From Chionis minor (Eukaryota; Chordata; Aves; Charadriiformes; Chionididae), in contig VZSF01007786.1 of assembly GCA_013398295.1 (NCBI GenBank), positions 275,801 to 339,800 on the forward strand: 64,000 nucleotides of DNA, given 5' to 3'. Positions 1 through 11,095 of this stretch are shown one piece after another. Under the pieces are notes generated by a model. That model had not been told where the DNA came from, ran no database searches, and saw only the letters and a program-made list of their open reading frames with translations. The position numbers and the translations under genes were made by a program. Positions within the stretch are counted from its first letter, which is position 1. Each line of letters starts with the position of its first letter.

Positions 1-850
1 CTATACCCACACCACTTTTCCGGTTCCTCTTCCACACTCCTTCACTGATGCCCACTCCATAAACCAGCTTGTGCTGAGGATTGGATGCCTCTGGGACTAC
101 GTCCATATGGGATGTAGTTTTCTTTCCTATTGTTTCTTAGGTGCTGCAAGGCCTCTGAGCCCATTGCTCTGCAAAAGCCGCACAGGAACAGAAGGTGGAA
201 ACAAGGTAATATCCCAAAACCAGGGTTTCACAACCTGAAAAGGGATTCTGCAAATACAATTTCTTCTTTCTCCTTCCACTGATGTGCCCCCTAGCATGCA
301 GAGCCAGCTCAGTGGAGAGAAAGTCTCACATTTAGATTCCGTGCATAACTGGACTTATGTTTTTTTCTAGATCAGTAAAAAGAGAAATTAAATGTATTTT
401 TCCCCAGTCTGAAAAAAGAGAAAACCAACACTTTGTGTTTCTTTCGCCCCAAACTAATCCTTCCAGTTCCGTATCAGCTTTTAAGTAGCGTTTAATGCTG
501 TGGCAATGAAAGCCTTCGTGTGACACCACTCCTGGCACCAAAGGATATGGGCAGTATAGCGTTCAGCTGGGATCAGTCATTTATCTTGAGAAATGAAAAG
601 CAATGTGGGATACTTTTACAGCTTCCAGGTCTCACAGTCTAATTTAAATTGCTAATCATCAGGAAGAAAAACAGGAGAAAGGAAAGACCAGTTCTAGTGA
701 GAGAGAACTATTTTTTCCCTAAAGCAGGCAGGAGGCTCCTCTGAGCCAGTAGCACCCCTTTTCTAAGAGTGACCAGCCAGATTCTTGATTCGAGGTACCT
801 GTGTGCTGTAAAGGGACACCCTGTTAGTATTTGCTTTTCAGTGTTGACCG

Positions 851-1342
851 TAGAATCAGAGACTCACAGAATGGTTTGGATTGGAAAGGACCTTAAAGAT
901 CATCTAGTTCCAACCCCCCTGACCTGGGCAGGGACACCTCCCACTACACCAGGTTGCCCCAAGCCCCGTCCAACCTGGCCTTGAACACTTGCAGAGATGG
1001 GACCACCACAACTTCCCTGGACAACCTGTTCCGGTGCCTCATCACCCTCATGGTGAAAAATTTCTTCCTGATATCTAGTCTAAGTCTCCCCTCTTCCAGT
1101 TTAAAACCATTACTCCTCATCCTATCACTTCATGCCCTTGTAAAAAGTCCCTCTCCAGATATCTTGTAGGCCCCCTTCAGATACTGGAAGGGCTTGAAGG
1201 TCTCCCCAAAATGTCTCTTCTCCAGGCTGAACAACCCCAACTCTCTCAGCCTGTCCTCACAGCAGAGGGGCTCTAACCCTCTGATCATCGTTGTGGCCTC
1301 TTCTGGATCTGCTCCAACGGGTCCAGATCCCTTGACAGAGCC
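851..1342 (-). mobile_element. CR1 LINE, 3' fragment
   Basis: Read on the minus strand this is a CR1 3' end. It begins near GATCCAGAAGAGGCCAC-like sequence, passes the conserved stretch decoding to GLFSLEKR, and ends in the typical AAGGTCCNTTCCAA tail with CACAGAATGG on the plus strand. It is 5' truncated, diverged, and antisense in the LOXHD1 intron. Confidence 0.9.
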
Positions 1343-2131
1343 CAAAGCTTGTTCTTTATATAGCCCAGAGATGAAAAATGCATCTTTTGCAGGGAACACC
1401 AGGAAAAGCTGCAATTTGTCCTTGCTTTGCACTCAATTCCAAGATGTGCTGGAAAGCCAGCTCTGGCCCATCTCTCCCTGTGACAAAAGAGCAGGTTTTT
1501 GCAGCAGCTCCCCTGGTGAGCAGCTGCTGGGACCTGGCTGAAGATGAGGGAGGAGGGTATGTGCATCTCATTCAGTCTCTCTCGTCATATCACTGCTTAG
1601 CACAAATCCTGCCCCAGTCATGCTGGCAACGAGACTAAGATCACCAATTTATTCTATCCTGGTCTGCAGTCATTGATCTCTCTTGCTGGAGAAGGGTGGG
1701 ATGTTTTCTTTCTTTCATCCTGTACTGTTTTAACTAAAGTTTTGATGGAAGCGGAGCAGCCTCCTGAATATGCTACGGAGATGTTCATTGAACTTAAATG
1801 GAACTGAGCCTGCCAAAAATATTAACAACTGACACTGCCAACATGTTTTGAATAAATTTCCAAGCAGCACCAAAAAGCAAGCTGCTCCAGTTAGAGGATG
1901 GTGGCAGCCCCGGGGAACTTTATAAGATCTGCCTAGGAGGCAGTAAACTGGTGAGGATCTGTGAGGGTGTCTCATGCCAGCTCAGCCCCAAAATCCTTTC
2001 ATACCCTGGTTCTGCTCCTGGAGCCTGGAGGAGTTCATGCATGTTTGGGTGGTGCATCCAATCCCCTGCCTGAGTCCTGCACCCGTGGTATTTGCACAGG
2101 TCTTGTCATCGGCACGTGGCACTGTCCTCCC

Positions 2132-2592
2132 AGTTCAAGAGAGACATGAATGTACTGGAGAGAGTGAGGTGAAGGGCCACAAAGGTGATTAAGGAACCGG
2201 AGCATCTGTTGTGTGAGGAGTGGCTGAGAGAGCTGAGACTGTTCAACTTGGAGAAGAGAAAGCTCAGGGGGATTTTATTGATGTGTACAAGTATCTGATG
2301 GGAAGAGTAAAGAAGATGGAAGCGGCCTCTTCTCAGCAGTGCTCAGTGACAGGAAAGGAGGCGATGGGCACAGATTGAAATGCAGGAAATTCCACTTAAA
2401 CATAAGAAAAAAAGCTTTTATCTCTGCACACGTTGCACAGAGAGGTCTTGGAATCACCGTCCTTGGAGATAATCAAAATGTGACTGGACACAGCCATGAG
2501 CAACCTGCTTTAGCTGATTTTGTTCTAGGCAGGGGGTTGGACTAGATGGTCTGCAGGGTTGTCTTGCAGCCACAATGATTCTGCAGTTCTGT
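2132..2592 (+). mobile_element. CR1 LINE, 3' fragment (old)
   Basis: Plus-oriented CR1 with recognisable GTGAAGGGCCACAAAGGTGA, then TTGGAGAAGAGAAAGCTCAG, and a tail GGTTGGACTAGATGGTCTGC ending CAATGATTCTGCAGTTCTG. It carries many substitutions and small deletions, so it is an old copy. Confidence 0.85.
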
Positions 2593-4152
2593 GCCCCCTA
2601 AGTTGGAATGCAAGGGGCAAGTGGTATCTTTGGTTGAGGTCTATGCTTTGTAGTAGGTCATCTCCTAGCTTGAATAAGGTTCAGGGGGCGAAGTTACAAC
2701 ACAAGAATGGCTGTGAAGCTGCTGGAGAATTGCTAACACATGATGTGGAGGGATCACAGTCCACAGGAGCAGGGTGACTTGTGGACATAGCTCAGGAAGG
2801 TGCCCTCATTTTCTTTTCAGGGCTAAAGAAGATTATTTGCAAACTAAGGAAGCAGGCACATGGCAATGAGTTCTTGGAAGCACAAGAGCTGTTTAGTGGC
2901 TCTGGGGTGTAAATAATAATAGATATCTCTCCTCATGAGCACAACCTTTCTTTGTCTGACTAATAGCAGGACTTGTAAGTAGAACTGTCAGAACCTTCCG
3001 TCCACCCGAGCTCAACAAGGGCTTCTCTTTCAACAAAGAAATGCCCTTTTCTTCATTTTCAAGTTGCTTTTCCAGTGGGAAAAAGAGGGAAAAAAAAGGA
3101 AGTCGAAAACTAGAAGGGAGCTTCAGAAGGATGCGAGGCAAAAGTTAGGTGATTTGGTCGTACCTGCTGGAGCATCCATCATTTTAGTCTGTCCTATGTT
3201 CGTGGACAGTAACAGCATTAGTGAATTCACTGTGGTTGCTTGGCACAATCAGGATAGCATGGGTAATTTCCTTGCGTATGCTGGCTGGCAAGGGCAAAGG
3301 AGCAAGTTCCAATCTACCTTCTGACCCTCAAATCCAAACGTGAAGCGCTTGGGGGCCATAGAGAAAGACACTAAACCCTACAACTTGTGGTCAACTAGCA
3401 GTCCCAAGATGTGAAGGGACCCTCACCATACACGCACTACTGTGTCTTTTATAATAACTAAGGACATGTGAGGCAAAGGAATAGGGGTTACCTGGAATGT
3501 GAATTCATATGCTTCTCTTGACTTTAAGGCTTCATGTTTCCCTTGAAATGGAAGGAAGAATCAACAGTGGTTTCTGTGACAGAAGCTGCTGCATTAGATT
3601 TTGCCCCCAAACCATCTGATTTCCAGGAGATTTCATGCTTCTGGCCCTGGCAAACAGTTCTGCAGGACTCTGATTTCCCTGGGGCTTTGTAAGGGTTTGT
3701 TGGCCCTAAACCACAGCAGTGATTCTCCCTGGGACAGGTCCTGCGTTGGTGTGTAGAGAGGGGGCACTCCAGCCCTGGTTCTCCCTGCTCAATGCTGCTT
3801 CTGTTGGTATTGCAGAAGCCCCATCTTGTGCAAAGTGTGGGCAAGAACAAGAGATGGCCCCTTGCCCAAAGAGTTTGAAAGCTAGCTTATCTGGCACCAT
3901 GCTCCAACATCCTTATATCCGATCCAAAACCAGTGAATCCCTCAAAAGCATGGCCTGACTCTAGAGGGGGGATCAGATTATGGTCTTGAGCAGGTCACCA
4001 TTGCTTTTGGTATCACAACAATGTCATGTTTACTGATGACATTATAGATCATTTCTAGCACCAGCAGGGTGCTCCTGAGGAGAGGTATCTCACCTTCTTA
4101 CCCAACCGATATGAAAATATCAAAATCTTTTGTGATTTTGTTGTTTTACTAG

Positions 4153-4323
4153 GAATTGCACCAGGATGGCACTTGGAATACATTGACGTTACGGACTCTG
4201 CCATGGATAAGACATTTCGCTTCCAGTGCGATCGTTGGTTGGCTAAAGGTGAAGATGATGGGCAGCTCATAAGGGAACTGGCTTGTGCCAATAATGACAT
4301 CCTGGAACTGAAGGAACGCACTG
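4153..4323 (+). CDS. LOXHD1: LOXHD1 coding exon (fourth from last)
   Basis: The exon is 171 nt and phase 1 at both ends, so skipping it would keep frame. The acceptor is TTTTACTAG and the donor is G|GTAAGT. It encodes the C-terminal half of a PLAT domain: [14 protein letters not shown], the FQCDRWL strand, then an acidic GEDDG turn and RELACAN. The first codon is split, with one base in an exon outside the window. Confidence 0.9.
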
Positions 4324-7300
4324 GTAAGTTTAGAGTTGACTTGTGGCATTTGCTGAGGGACCTCAGCAGCCGTAGGACCCCAACTCCTGCAAGCTGTTCC
4401 ACTGAGGGTTCCCATGCAATAGGTGTTTGTATTTGGAGGCTTTAAGGGTCGGATCACTTAAGATACTCTTTAGTTTAAAAGTGCAACGCTGTGATAAGAA
4501 TGAAACAAATCAGGATTTATGAGGAAGAAAAAGATCTCGTTCTGGATTGAAACTTAAGAGGGGCCCATCTGCAGGGGTTCAATCCAGCAGTAAGCCATAA
4601 GGACACATGGTTATGGTCTCATTAGAAGTAATGAGCTTGAGTCTTTGAGGTGGAAAATAAGTTCAATCCTTAAAGCTTTGTAAGTAACATTGCTCCAGCT
4701 TCCTCCTTAACATGTTCTGGGCTACTTGCTCCCAGATGAACATGATGGCTGAGCTTAACACCGCATAGCCCTGGGTCCTCTCTGGAGAATTCCACCGAGT
4801 CCAAGGTAATTACATTGGTGTCTAATGCAGTGAGCAAGAGTTATTTAACTGCACTGATGATATGCAAAGTGCATCTCAAGAACTCTTGCACCACAGTGCT
4901 CTTCTTGAGGAGAGTCCTGGGGAGCCAATAATCAGATTACTTCAATGTGATTTTGCCTTGCCCCTGAAAAAAATTCAGTCTTGTTGTTGACAGGTGCTTA
5001 CATGCCACTACAGCATCTGAGCACATCCTGTTGGGTATGTGGATACCCTCACTGTCCCTGTTAGGAACGGTGGCACTAAACTGTAGGATTTAGGCTGTGT
5101 TAAAAAGGGACATCTTAGCACAGTGGGGAGCTGGACACAGCTTCTTCAAGAGCAGCTCTATCTACTCTTGCTAGATGGTCAAGCAGTAATCATATATTTC
5201 ATGTACTCTACGCCTGCATGAAATCCAAAACACGTAGAAGTCAAAAGTCACGCAGATTTTAGAGTAGTTCCATCCTTATTTTGCAAATGCTTTCTTGTGT
5301 GCTGTGATAAATATTAGCGAGAGAGTTTTTAAGCAAAGTGACAGCCAAATAAAGAGATTTTTTTGACCATCTGCTCTTCCTTTTCTGTTTAACGCATGTG
5401 TTAATTATGCTTTAAAGCCTATGAGATTGTTACAGTAACAAGCGACAGAGAGGATGCAGAAACAAAGGAAAACATCTGGATCATCTTAGAAGGAAAGATG
5501 GGCCGCTCGAAAGAATTCCTTATGGAAAACTCCTCCAAGAAAAGGAGATTTGAAAGGTATTATTACTGGATGGTGGGCTGGAGGAACTGTCCACCAGCTG
5601 TGTGTCTTCCCCAAATGCCACCTCTTCTTCAGGATGGTCTACAGAGTTGCATTTGTGCCATGCTGTTTCTCATCCCCATTCCAAACAGCCTAATGGCTTC
5701 TCACCTGGAGTAAAAAAAGGAAGATATAAAATTAGTTTCTGATGGGCAGACACAGAGAAGGTTTAAAAATGATTAAAAAAAAGGCATTTAGTAAAAGATG
5801 CATGTGTGTGTCCTTTTGTATTAGTACGTGCAAACAGGCTCCTGGCGAGCCCCTGGGGAGGCTGTGTATTTTTGAGCTGGGAGGAGCAGAAGGAGGCTGG
5901 AGGTGTTTTTAGTTCCTTTTACAGTATCTCACTGGCAGTGGCAATCAGAGAGAAAGTAAAAATAGTTGGAGGCTAAATGTTGTCAGAGCTGCTCAGATCT
6001 GACTTTCCAGACAAATCTGGGGGGGGCCAGGCTGAAAGATCACTGTCGCGTGAGGAAAGACAAATATCAGCCTCGTGTGCAGACAAGCTGGAGGCGCTTC
6101 TATGTGACGTGCGGCAGATTGCTTCTCCCATGTGGGACCAAAGTGCTCCAGATGTGAGGTGGGTTTTCCACTTTGTTTAGGGACACAGCACGTCCTGAGG
6201 AGATGGGGACCTCTTCAAAGACGTGGACACTGCTGATGTTCTGTTGCTTTAGAGGGAGTAAAAGTTTTTCCTGTGGCTCTGTAAAGGAAGGTGAAATGAT
6301 AGCTGATGTGGACTCTACTATGAATGGCTGAGATTTTATGTGAAACATGAGAGATCAGGAGGAGCTTCCTCCTGACCTTCAGCTGATGGTGTCCACTGTG
6401 GAGTTAAAGACAGACTATCCAAAGCATTAGTCATGGTCCATCCTCGGAGGCAGGTTGGAATAAGGACCAGTCCAAGGAGACAAACCTAACAGATGTGCAG
6501 GGGACATGACAGGGAGCCAGCCAAGGGTTTGACAGGGCCCTATTGTTTCTCTAAACTGTTTCCAAGCTGAGCTTCAGGAAGGGTGGCTGAACTAGCAAAT
6601 TTAAAACAGCTATGGTGGGTAGATGTGTAACAGATACAGTATCTGTCAAGGATGAATGAGTAAGTGCCAGAGGGGAAATTAGTCATTCTTTAGCTTTATC
6701 TATAACGAGGCAAATTGGTTTTGTATGTGGGACAGCTCAAGTTTATCCTGGAAAGTCTTAGTGGCAACAATTTACAGTGTCACCCTTAATCAGAGAATAT
6801 ACTAAATTTAAATATGGAAATTATACTTTGTGTTGAATGATTGTAGGTTAAATCAAATGACTTTAAATGAAGGCTTATCTTCTGTATTCCGCAGCCATGT
6901 GCAAATTACTTAATGTCCATATGAGACAAGTCACTGCCAGCCTTCAAGATACTAACTGAAACTGCTCCCTGTTTCCTGTAGGGGAGCAACAGACACATTT
7001 CAGTTTTCTTCAAAGAACGTTGGTGATATTGCAGCCATCTGTGTCGGTCACTGCCCAAAAGACGGAAAGAAGTCATCAGCAAAAGCTGACATCTTCTGGC
7101 ATGTCCAAGAGATTATTGTAACGGAGATGGAGCTTTGCAACAAGTAAGTGCTTTCTCGTCTGCAAGGAGCTGTTCCAGGAGGGCATGGGGAAGATGAGCA
7201 GCTCTGCATGCGTCCTCCTGAAGCATTTCAGACTTAAGCAATAACAGAAAGGCTTACCAAATCTTAATCCCTTTCTGAAAGCTAAGGACAAGCTGTTTGG

Positions 7301-10300
7301 TGTGTTGGGTACAGAACGTCCCTGCCTGACTTGCTTTGTGCAATTTCCCAGAGGGAATTTTCCTATGCCGATACGTTTATAAACAAGTTGGCTTGGGTGA
7401 ATCTTGCAGCTATGACAAATTAATGTCTCCACTTGTGGAAAATACTTAGGCTGACTGAAATTTAAGGGGATCGTAGGATGCTCTGCATAGACAGAGCATG
7501 TTGCGTGCTCTGCTCTGTAGAGACTTGCAAACTCTGCAAGTTTATAAGACTTTAGGTAAGTCTTATAAAAAATGCTCCTAGAAAAAAGTTGAAAGTAAGA
7601 CAAAACCTGAACCTCTGGTTCATACCAGTTTTGATGAGAGATCCTTCTGGTATGGTGCAAAAGGCTCACTGGAAAGGTTGCAGTCGTGCAGCTGAGCTAC
7701 TCTGAGTTGAACATGACTGAATTCTGCCACGGCCAAAAAATAAACATGTCTGAAGAGCCATGAGCATGCCAGGTCCTACGGGCTTTGTTCTGAGCCCCGT
7801 CTTTGGAAGGGGTGATGCTTATGACTCAGCAAGCAGATAGCACAGGGACTAGGTGGGAACCAGAGAAGACAATCCATTTGCAGGACAAACTCCTCTTCAG
7901 AGAAAATTTCTACAATTTAGTTGTAGATTTCTTTCCTCCTCTGTGATATTTCCATTGCTGCTAAAGAATTTAGCTATACGGAGTTTGTTCCAACAGAGAC
8001 AATTGAGTGTTTAAGAAGAAATCCTTGAAGTGGTTGTTTTTTTAGAAGCTAAGAGTCTCTCCTAGCAAATTAATCAGCCAGCAGAAGAGCCACAATAATA
8101 TTTGCTGAATGAAAACTCAGTCAGTTACATACTAAAACATGTTCTTTTCCCCAGGTGGGGAAAAACCTGGAACCCTTAAAGTCCAGCTGTGAAATCAAAT
8201 CCACACACTAAACTCTTTGGGAACATGTTGAAAGTGCTGAAATAGTATGTTTTGAAGGGGCCAAAGGTCTTCTCATAAAGCTCCAGTTTTTTAAAAGCTG
8301 TATTAAATTAAAGAGAGCAGCCAGGAGATACCGGTGAAGCCTGCAGCCTGTCGGTGCGCTGAAGCAGGGCTCCAGCTCTGCAGACGCAGCACTTCCCAGA
8401 GGTGTTTGCTCTGCAAACCATCAACTGGAGCAGATTGCATCGTGAGAGCAAACTCTTACTTCATGTATTCCCAATCCCAAACATCAAAAAAACCCCACCC
8501 AGTCAAGCCAAAGACTGAATTAAAAGAGTTATGAGATTGCTGTAGCCATAGTTTGAATTATAATGGGATTTTTGCCTTTTAGTAGTAGATTTTAGTATGT
8601 GAAAGGGCTGTATTTAGAAGCTTTTCTTGCAAATCCCAGGGCTAGAAAGGTCATCTTTTTCCTTCTTGCCCCTCTTGAAGACCGGCATGCTCCGTTATAA
8701 CTCCAGAGCATGAGATATTACATAGCCCAGAAAATAAAACTGCAGCATCAGGCAACCCCTCCACACCACTCTCATGTAGTTTTTGTGTCCCTGAGACTTA
8801 AATTTTGCTCCCACCAGAATTTCTCATTTACAAAGCTTCTTTCCAGAGAAAGGAGTGCTTTGTCTGTGGAAAACGTCAAGAAGTGTTGGAAGTGCTTAGG
8901 AAGCACTGCTGTAAACCCTTCCTCCAGGTGTTTATTTTATGCGCACGCACTGCAGTCCAGCTCCACTCCCTCCTGGAAGACGTGCTGCAGTTTGGCGAAG
9001 GGGGAGGAAGGGGAAAAAAACACCCTCATTTGGAAATGATCTGCATCATTGGAAATGAAATACATCATTAAAAGCAGCGCGCTCCAGCCTCTGGCCAGCT
9101 GCCAGGTAGCCGGTAATTGATGGATGTGCAATGTGCTCCCTGCGCATCCCCACAGGCAGCACTGCTGAGCCAAGGGCTTCCAGCATCTGGTACCTATCAG
9201 TTCTGTGCTCGATGCTTTTTTTTTTCTTTTTTTTTTTTTTTGCCTGCTAAAGATGGGCTGGGTGATCTAGATGAGGAAAAGGGGGAATTTAAACCTCTTC
9301 CTCCCATCTCTCCCATTCCCTTTTTCCCATTCCCTAGCCCAACCTTTACTATACTATCAGTCAGGAGGATCACTGAGCTCCCTTCACGAGCCGTATGGAT
9401 GAGACCCTGCTCTCAGAGCAGTTAAACTCAGTAGGGCTGGGCTGCGGCAGCTGCGAGGCTGATCGTCCTGCCTCGGTGTGTCTGTACATGGACATGCCAT
9501 TGCACGGGCAAAAGAGGTGACCGTTGCCCGACACCAACTCTCCCGTGAGCAGGGTGTCTGGGACTGTCTAGGGAAATGACGGGCTTTCCAGCTGCAGTTG
9601 CAATATTCAATCACGGCTGTCTTTCTAGAGAGGCACTCTGCTGCTAGTACATATATGGAAAATACTGAAACAGTATTAATATTGGGAAATTAAGAAGCAA
9701 TGTCCATAATGTTTAGAATTAGGGTAATATTAGAATTAGGGTACAGTGAAGGGCTACAAAGATGATCAGGGGGCTGGAGCATCTTTCCTATGAAGAAAGG
9801 TTGAGGGAGCTGGGTCTTTTTAGCCTGGAGAAGAGAAGGCTGAGGGGGGGATCTCATAAATGTTTACAAATACTTAAAGGGAGGGGGCCAGGCTTTTTTC
9901 AGTGGTGCCCAGTGACAAGACAAGAGGGAACGGGCACAAACTTGACCATAGGAAGTTCCATCTGAACATGAGGAGGAACTTGTTTCCTTTGGGGGTGGCA
10001 GAGCACTGGAAGAGGCTGCCCAGAGAAGTGGTGGAGTCTCCCACTCCGGAGACATTCCCAACCCACCTGGACGCCATCCTGTGCCACCTGCTGTAGGTGG
10101 ACCTGCTCTGGCAGGGCGGTTGGACCAGATCATCTCCAGAGGGTCCCTTCTAACTCCTAACATTCTGTTATTCTGTGATTCTGTAATCACAGAATGGTTT
10201 GGATTGGAAGGGACCTTAAAGATCATCTAGTTCCAACCCCCCTTCCCTGGGCAGGGACACTTCCTACTAGACCAGGTTGCTCTAAGCCCCATCCAACCTG

Positions 10301-10874
10301 GGGTGCAATAAATTAGCTATTGCACCTCTAGGGATGGGGTGCAATAAATTAGCTATCCACATCATTAACGTGCTGCTAATTTTACTTTGGCAGGTATTAT
10401 TTCAGGTGCAATGTGAAAATCCCTCTGCGTTACAAGAGACGGGACTACAAAGTTTTCGAGTGTGCCAAGGTCATCGAGAGCTTTGCCAGCAAAGCCCGGA
10501 GCTTGGTGCCAGTCAAATACGAGACCATTGTGGTCACAGGCTTTGAAAAAGGTGCAGGGACCGATGCCAACGTGTTCATCACCATCTTCGGGTTGAATGG
10601 GGATTCAGGAAAACGGGCGCTAAAGCAGAAGTTCAGGAACCTCTTTGAGCGGGGCAAAACCAACAGGTTCTATCTGGAGACGCTGGACATGGGGGAGCTA
10701 AAAAAAGTCCGGATTGAGCATGACAACAGTGGTTTGGCACCAGGCTGGCTGGTGGAGCGGGTGGAGATCACCAACTCGGCGACTGGCGTGACCACCATAT
10801 TCCCCTGTGGGAAGTGGCTGGATGAAAACCGGGGTGATGGGTTAATCTGGAGGGAGCTCTTTCCTAGGAATTGA
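4153..10874 (+). CDS. LOXHD1: LOXHD1, C-terminal part (spliced; join 4153-4323, 5418-5556, 6982-7143, 10394-10874)
   Basis: Four exons join in frame into the last 316 residues of a multi-PLAT protein. Residues 1-45 are the second half of one PLAT domain (GWHLEYIDV, then [14 protein letters not shown]). Residues about 58-197 form a complete PLAT domain (YEIVTVTSD, then a cysteine-containing insert). Residues 198-312 form the last PLAT domain ([22 protein letters not shown], then [10 protein letters not shown]), and the chain ends ELFPRN. The GTDANV strand and the F-x-C-x-x-W-L signature recur in PLAT beta-sandwiches. LOXHD1 in mammals has about 15 tandem PLAT domains, sits in hair-cell stereocilia, and is mutated in DFNB77 deafness; PLAT domains usually bind membranes or proteins. 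All introns are GT-AG and no frame break is seen. Earlier exons are upstream of the window. Convergence with RNF165 matches human gene order and supports the call over other PLAT proteins. Confidence 0.9.
4324..5417 (+). other. LOXHD1: LOXHD1 intron (1,094 nt)
   Basis: The intron is bounded by GTAAGT and TTTAAAG, phase 1. No repeat or regulatory motif is recognised inside. Confidence 0.8.
5418..5556 (+). CDS. LOXHD1: LOXHD1 coding exon (third from last)
   Basis: The exon is 139 nt, entering in phase 1 and leaving in phase 2. The acceptor is TTTAAAG and the donor is AG|GTATTA, a weak donor. It encodes the opening strands of the penultimate PLAT domain ([10 protein letters not shown], then [12 protein letters not shown]) and a basic KKRRFER end. 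An in-frame ATG inside the exon is not a start, because the reading frame is open and conserved upstream to the acceptor. Confidence 0.88.
5557..6981 (+). other. LOXHD1: LOXHD1 intron (1,425 nt)
   Basis: The intron is bounded by GTATTA and TTCCTGTAG, phase 2. No repeat is recognised inside. Confidence 0.8.
6982..7143 (+). CDS. LOXHD1: LOXHD1 coding exon (second from last)
   Basis: The exon is 162 nt and phase 2 at both ends. The acceptor is TTTCCTGTAG and the donor is AA|GTAAGT. It encodes the middle of the penultimate PLAT domain: [20 protein letters not shown], a lysine-rich loop, then [17 protein letters not shown]. The split codons at both ends are completed correctly by the neighbouring exons (AG+G = Arg, AA+G = Lys). 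Confidence 0.9.
9216..9241. repeat. Poly-T run
   Basis: A 26-bp run of T is interrupted by one C at 9226. Confidence 0.95.
9744..10184 (+). mobile_element. CR1 LINE, 3' fragment
   Basis: Plus-oriented CR1 from GTGAAGGGCTACAAAGATGA through GAGAAGAGAAGGCTGAGG and GAAGAGGCTGCCCAGAGAAG to the 8-bp tail repeats (TTCTGTTATTCTGTGATTCT). A small internal deletion lies near 9850-9890. The copy shares the phrase CCACCTGGACGCCATCCTGT with the element at 58,165, so both belong to one subfamily. Confidence 0.92.
10170..10195. repeat. Inverted repeat at CR1 tail-to-tail junction
   Basis: Perfect 11-bp arms ATTCTGTGATT and AATCACAGAAT are separated by CTGT. The arms are the 3' tail octamers of the two opposed CR1 copies. 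Confidence 0.9.
10185..10299 (-). mobile_element. CR1 LINE, short 3' tail fragment
   Basis: Minus-oriented CR1 tail of about 115 bp, reading AATCACAGAATGGTTTGG then GATCATCTAGTTCCAACCCC and GACCAGGTTGCTC on the plus strand. It abuts the tail of the plus-oriented copy, making a tail-to-tail pair. Confidence 0.88.
10300..10356. repeat. 36-bp tandem duplication, 1.6 copies
   Basis: GGGGTGCAATAAATTAGCTA at 10300 recurs at 10336 with identical sequence through the following T (21 bp). The two are separated by a TGCACCTCTAGGGAT remainder. The second copy ends 37 bp before the LOXHD1 terminal-exon acceptor dinucleotide. Confidence 0.9.
10394..10874 (+). CDS. LOXHD1: LOXHD1 terminal coding exon with stop
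   Basis: After the acceptor TTTGGCAG the exon gives 159 codons and a TGA stop at 10872-10874. It completes the penultimate PLAT domain ([20 protein letters not shown], then an [12 protein letters not shown] linker) and holds the whole last PLAT domain in one piece. GC content and codon use rise sharply compared with the flanking intron, as expected for a real exon. CR1 fragments and a 36-bp duplication lie just upstream and come within 37 bp of the acceptor. Confidence 0.93.
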
Positions 10875-11095
10875 GAAGGGCAGGGCTGCAGGAGGGTTTC
10901 CGACCCCTCTGCATGCATGTTTTCCTCATTATACTGTTTTATATTACATTTTACTTTTTAAAACTTTGCCTTTTGTATTGAGAGATTTTTAGTAGTAAGA
11001 TGTGCTTCCTGGGTTAAAATTTTGTAAAAGTAATATGGCCTTTTTTAAAGTGCATATAAAATTATGAATGAAATAAATACATTTCTTGATTATTT
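10875..11095 (+). other. LOXHD1: LOXHD1 3' UTR (inferred)
   Basis: About 220 nt of AT-rich sequence follows the stop codon and contains the canonical poly(A) signal AATAAA at 11072-11077. The cleavage point is placed 15-20 nt later by convention and was not measured. Confidence 0.65.
11072..11077 (+). terminator. LOXHD1: Poly(A) signal of LOXHD1
   Basis: This is an AATAAA hexamer about 200 nt after the stop, followed by T/G-rich sequence (TTGATTATTTATGG) that can serve as the downstream element. Confidence 0.6.

Larger units (their letters stand above)
1..4152 (+). other. LOXHD1: LOXHD1 intron, 3' part
   Basis: No PLAT-like peptide with splice borders is seen in any plus-strand frame here. 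The upstream exon that should end one base into a codon is therefore outside the window. Two CR1 fragments occupy 851-1342 and 2132-2592. The rest (1-850, 1343-2131, 2593-4152) holds nothing I recognise. Confidence 0.6.
7144..10393 (+). other. LOXHD1: LOXHD1 last intron (3,250 nt)
   Basis: The intron is bounded by GTAAGT and TTTGGCAG, phase 2. It holds a T-rich run at 9216-9241 and, at its 3' end, a pair of tail-to-tail CR1 fragments followed by a 36-bp tandem duplication. The stretch 7144-9215 contains nothing I recognise. Confidence 0.8.

Noticed and set aside
1..4152. Search for an earlier LOXHD1 PLAT exon
   Set aside because: No plus-strand frame shows PLAT motifs ending in a phase 1 donor.
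7076..7669. Minus-strand open frame of 197 codons
   Set aside because: It runs antisense across a LOXHD1 exon and intron, has no family resemblance, no splice context and no codon bias. It is a chance open frame.
9713..9743. Possible interstitial telomeric repeat (two TTAGGG hexamers)
   Set aside because: The hexamers are not in tandem; they are part of a 14-bp unit repeated at 17-bp spacing.
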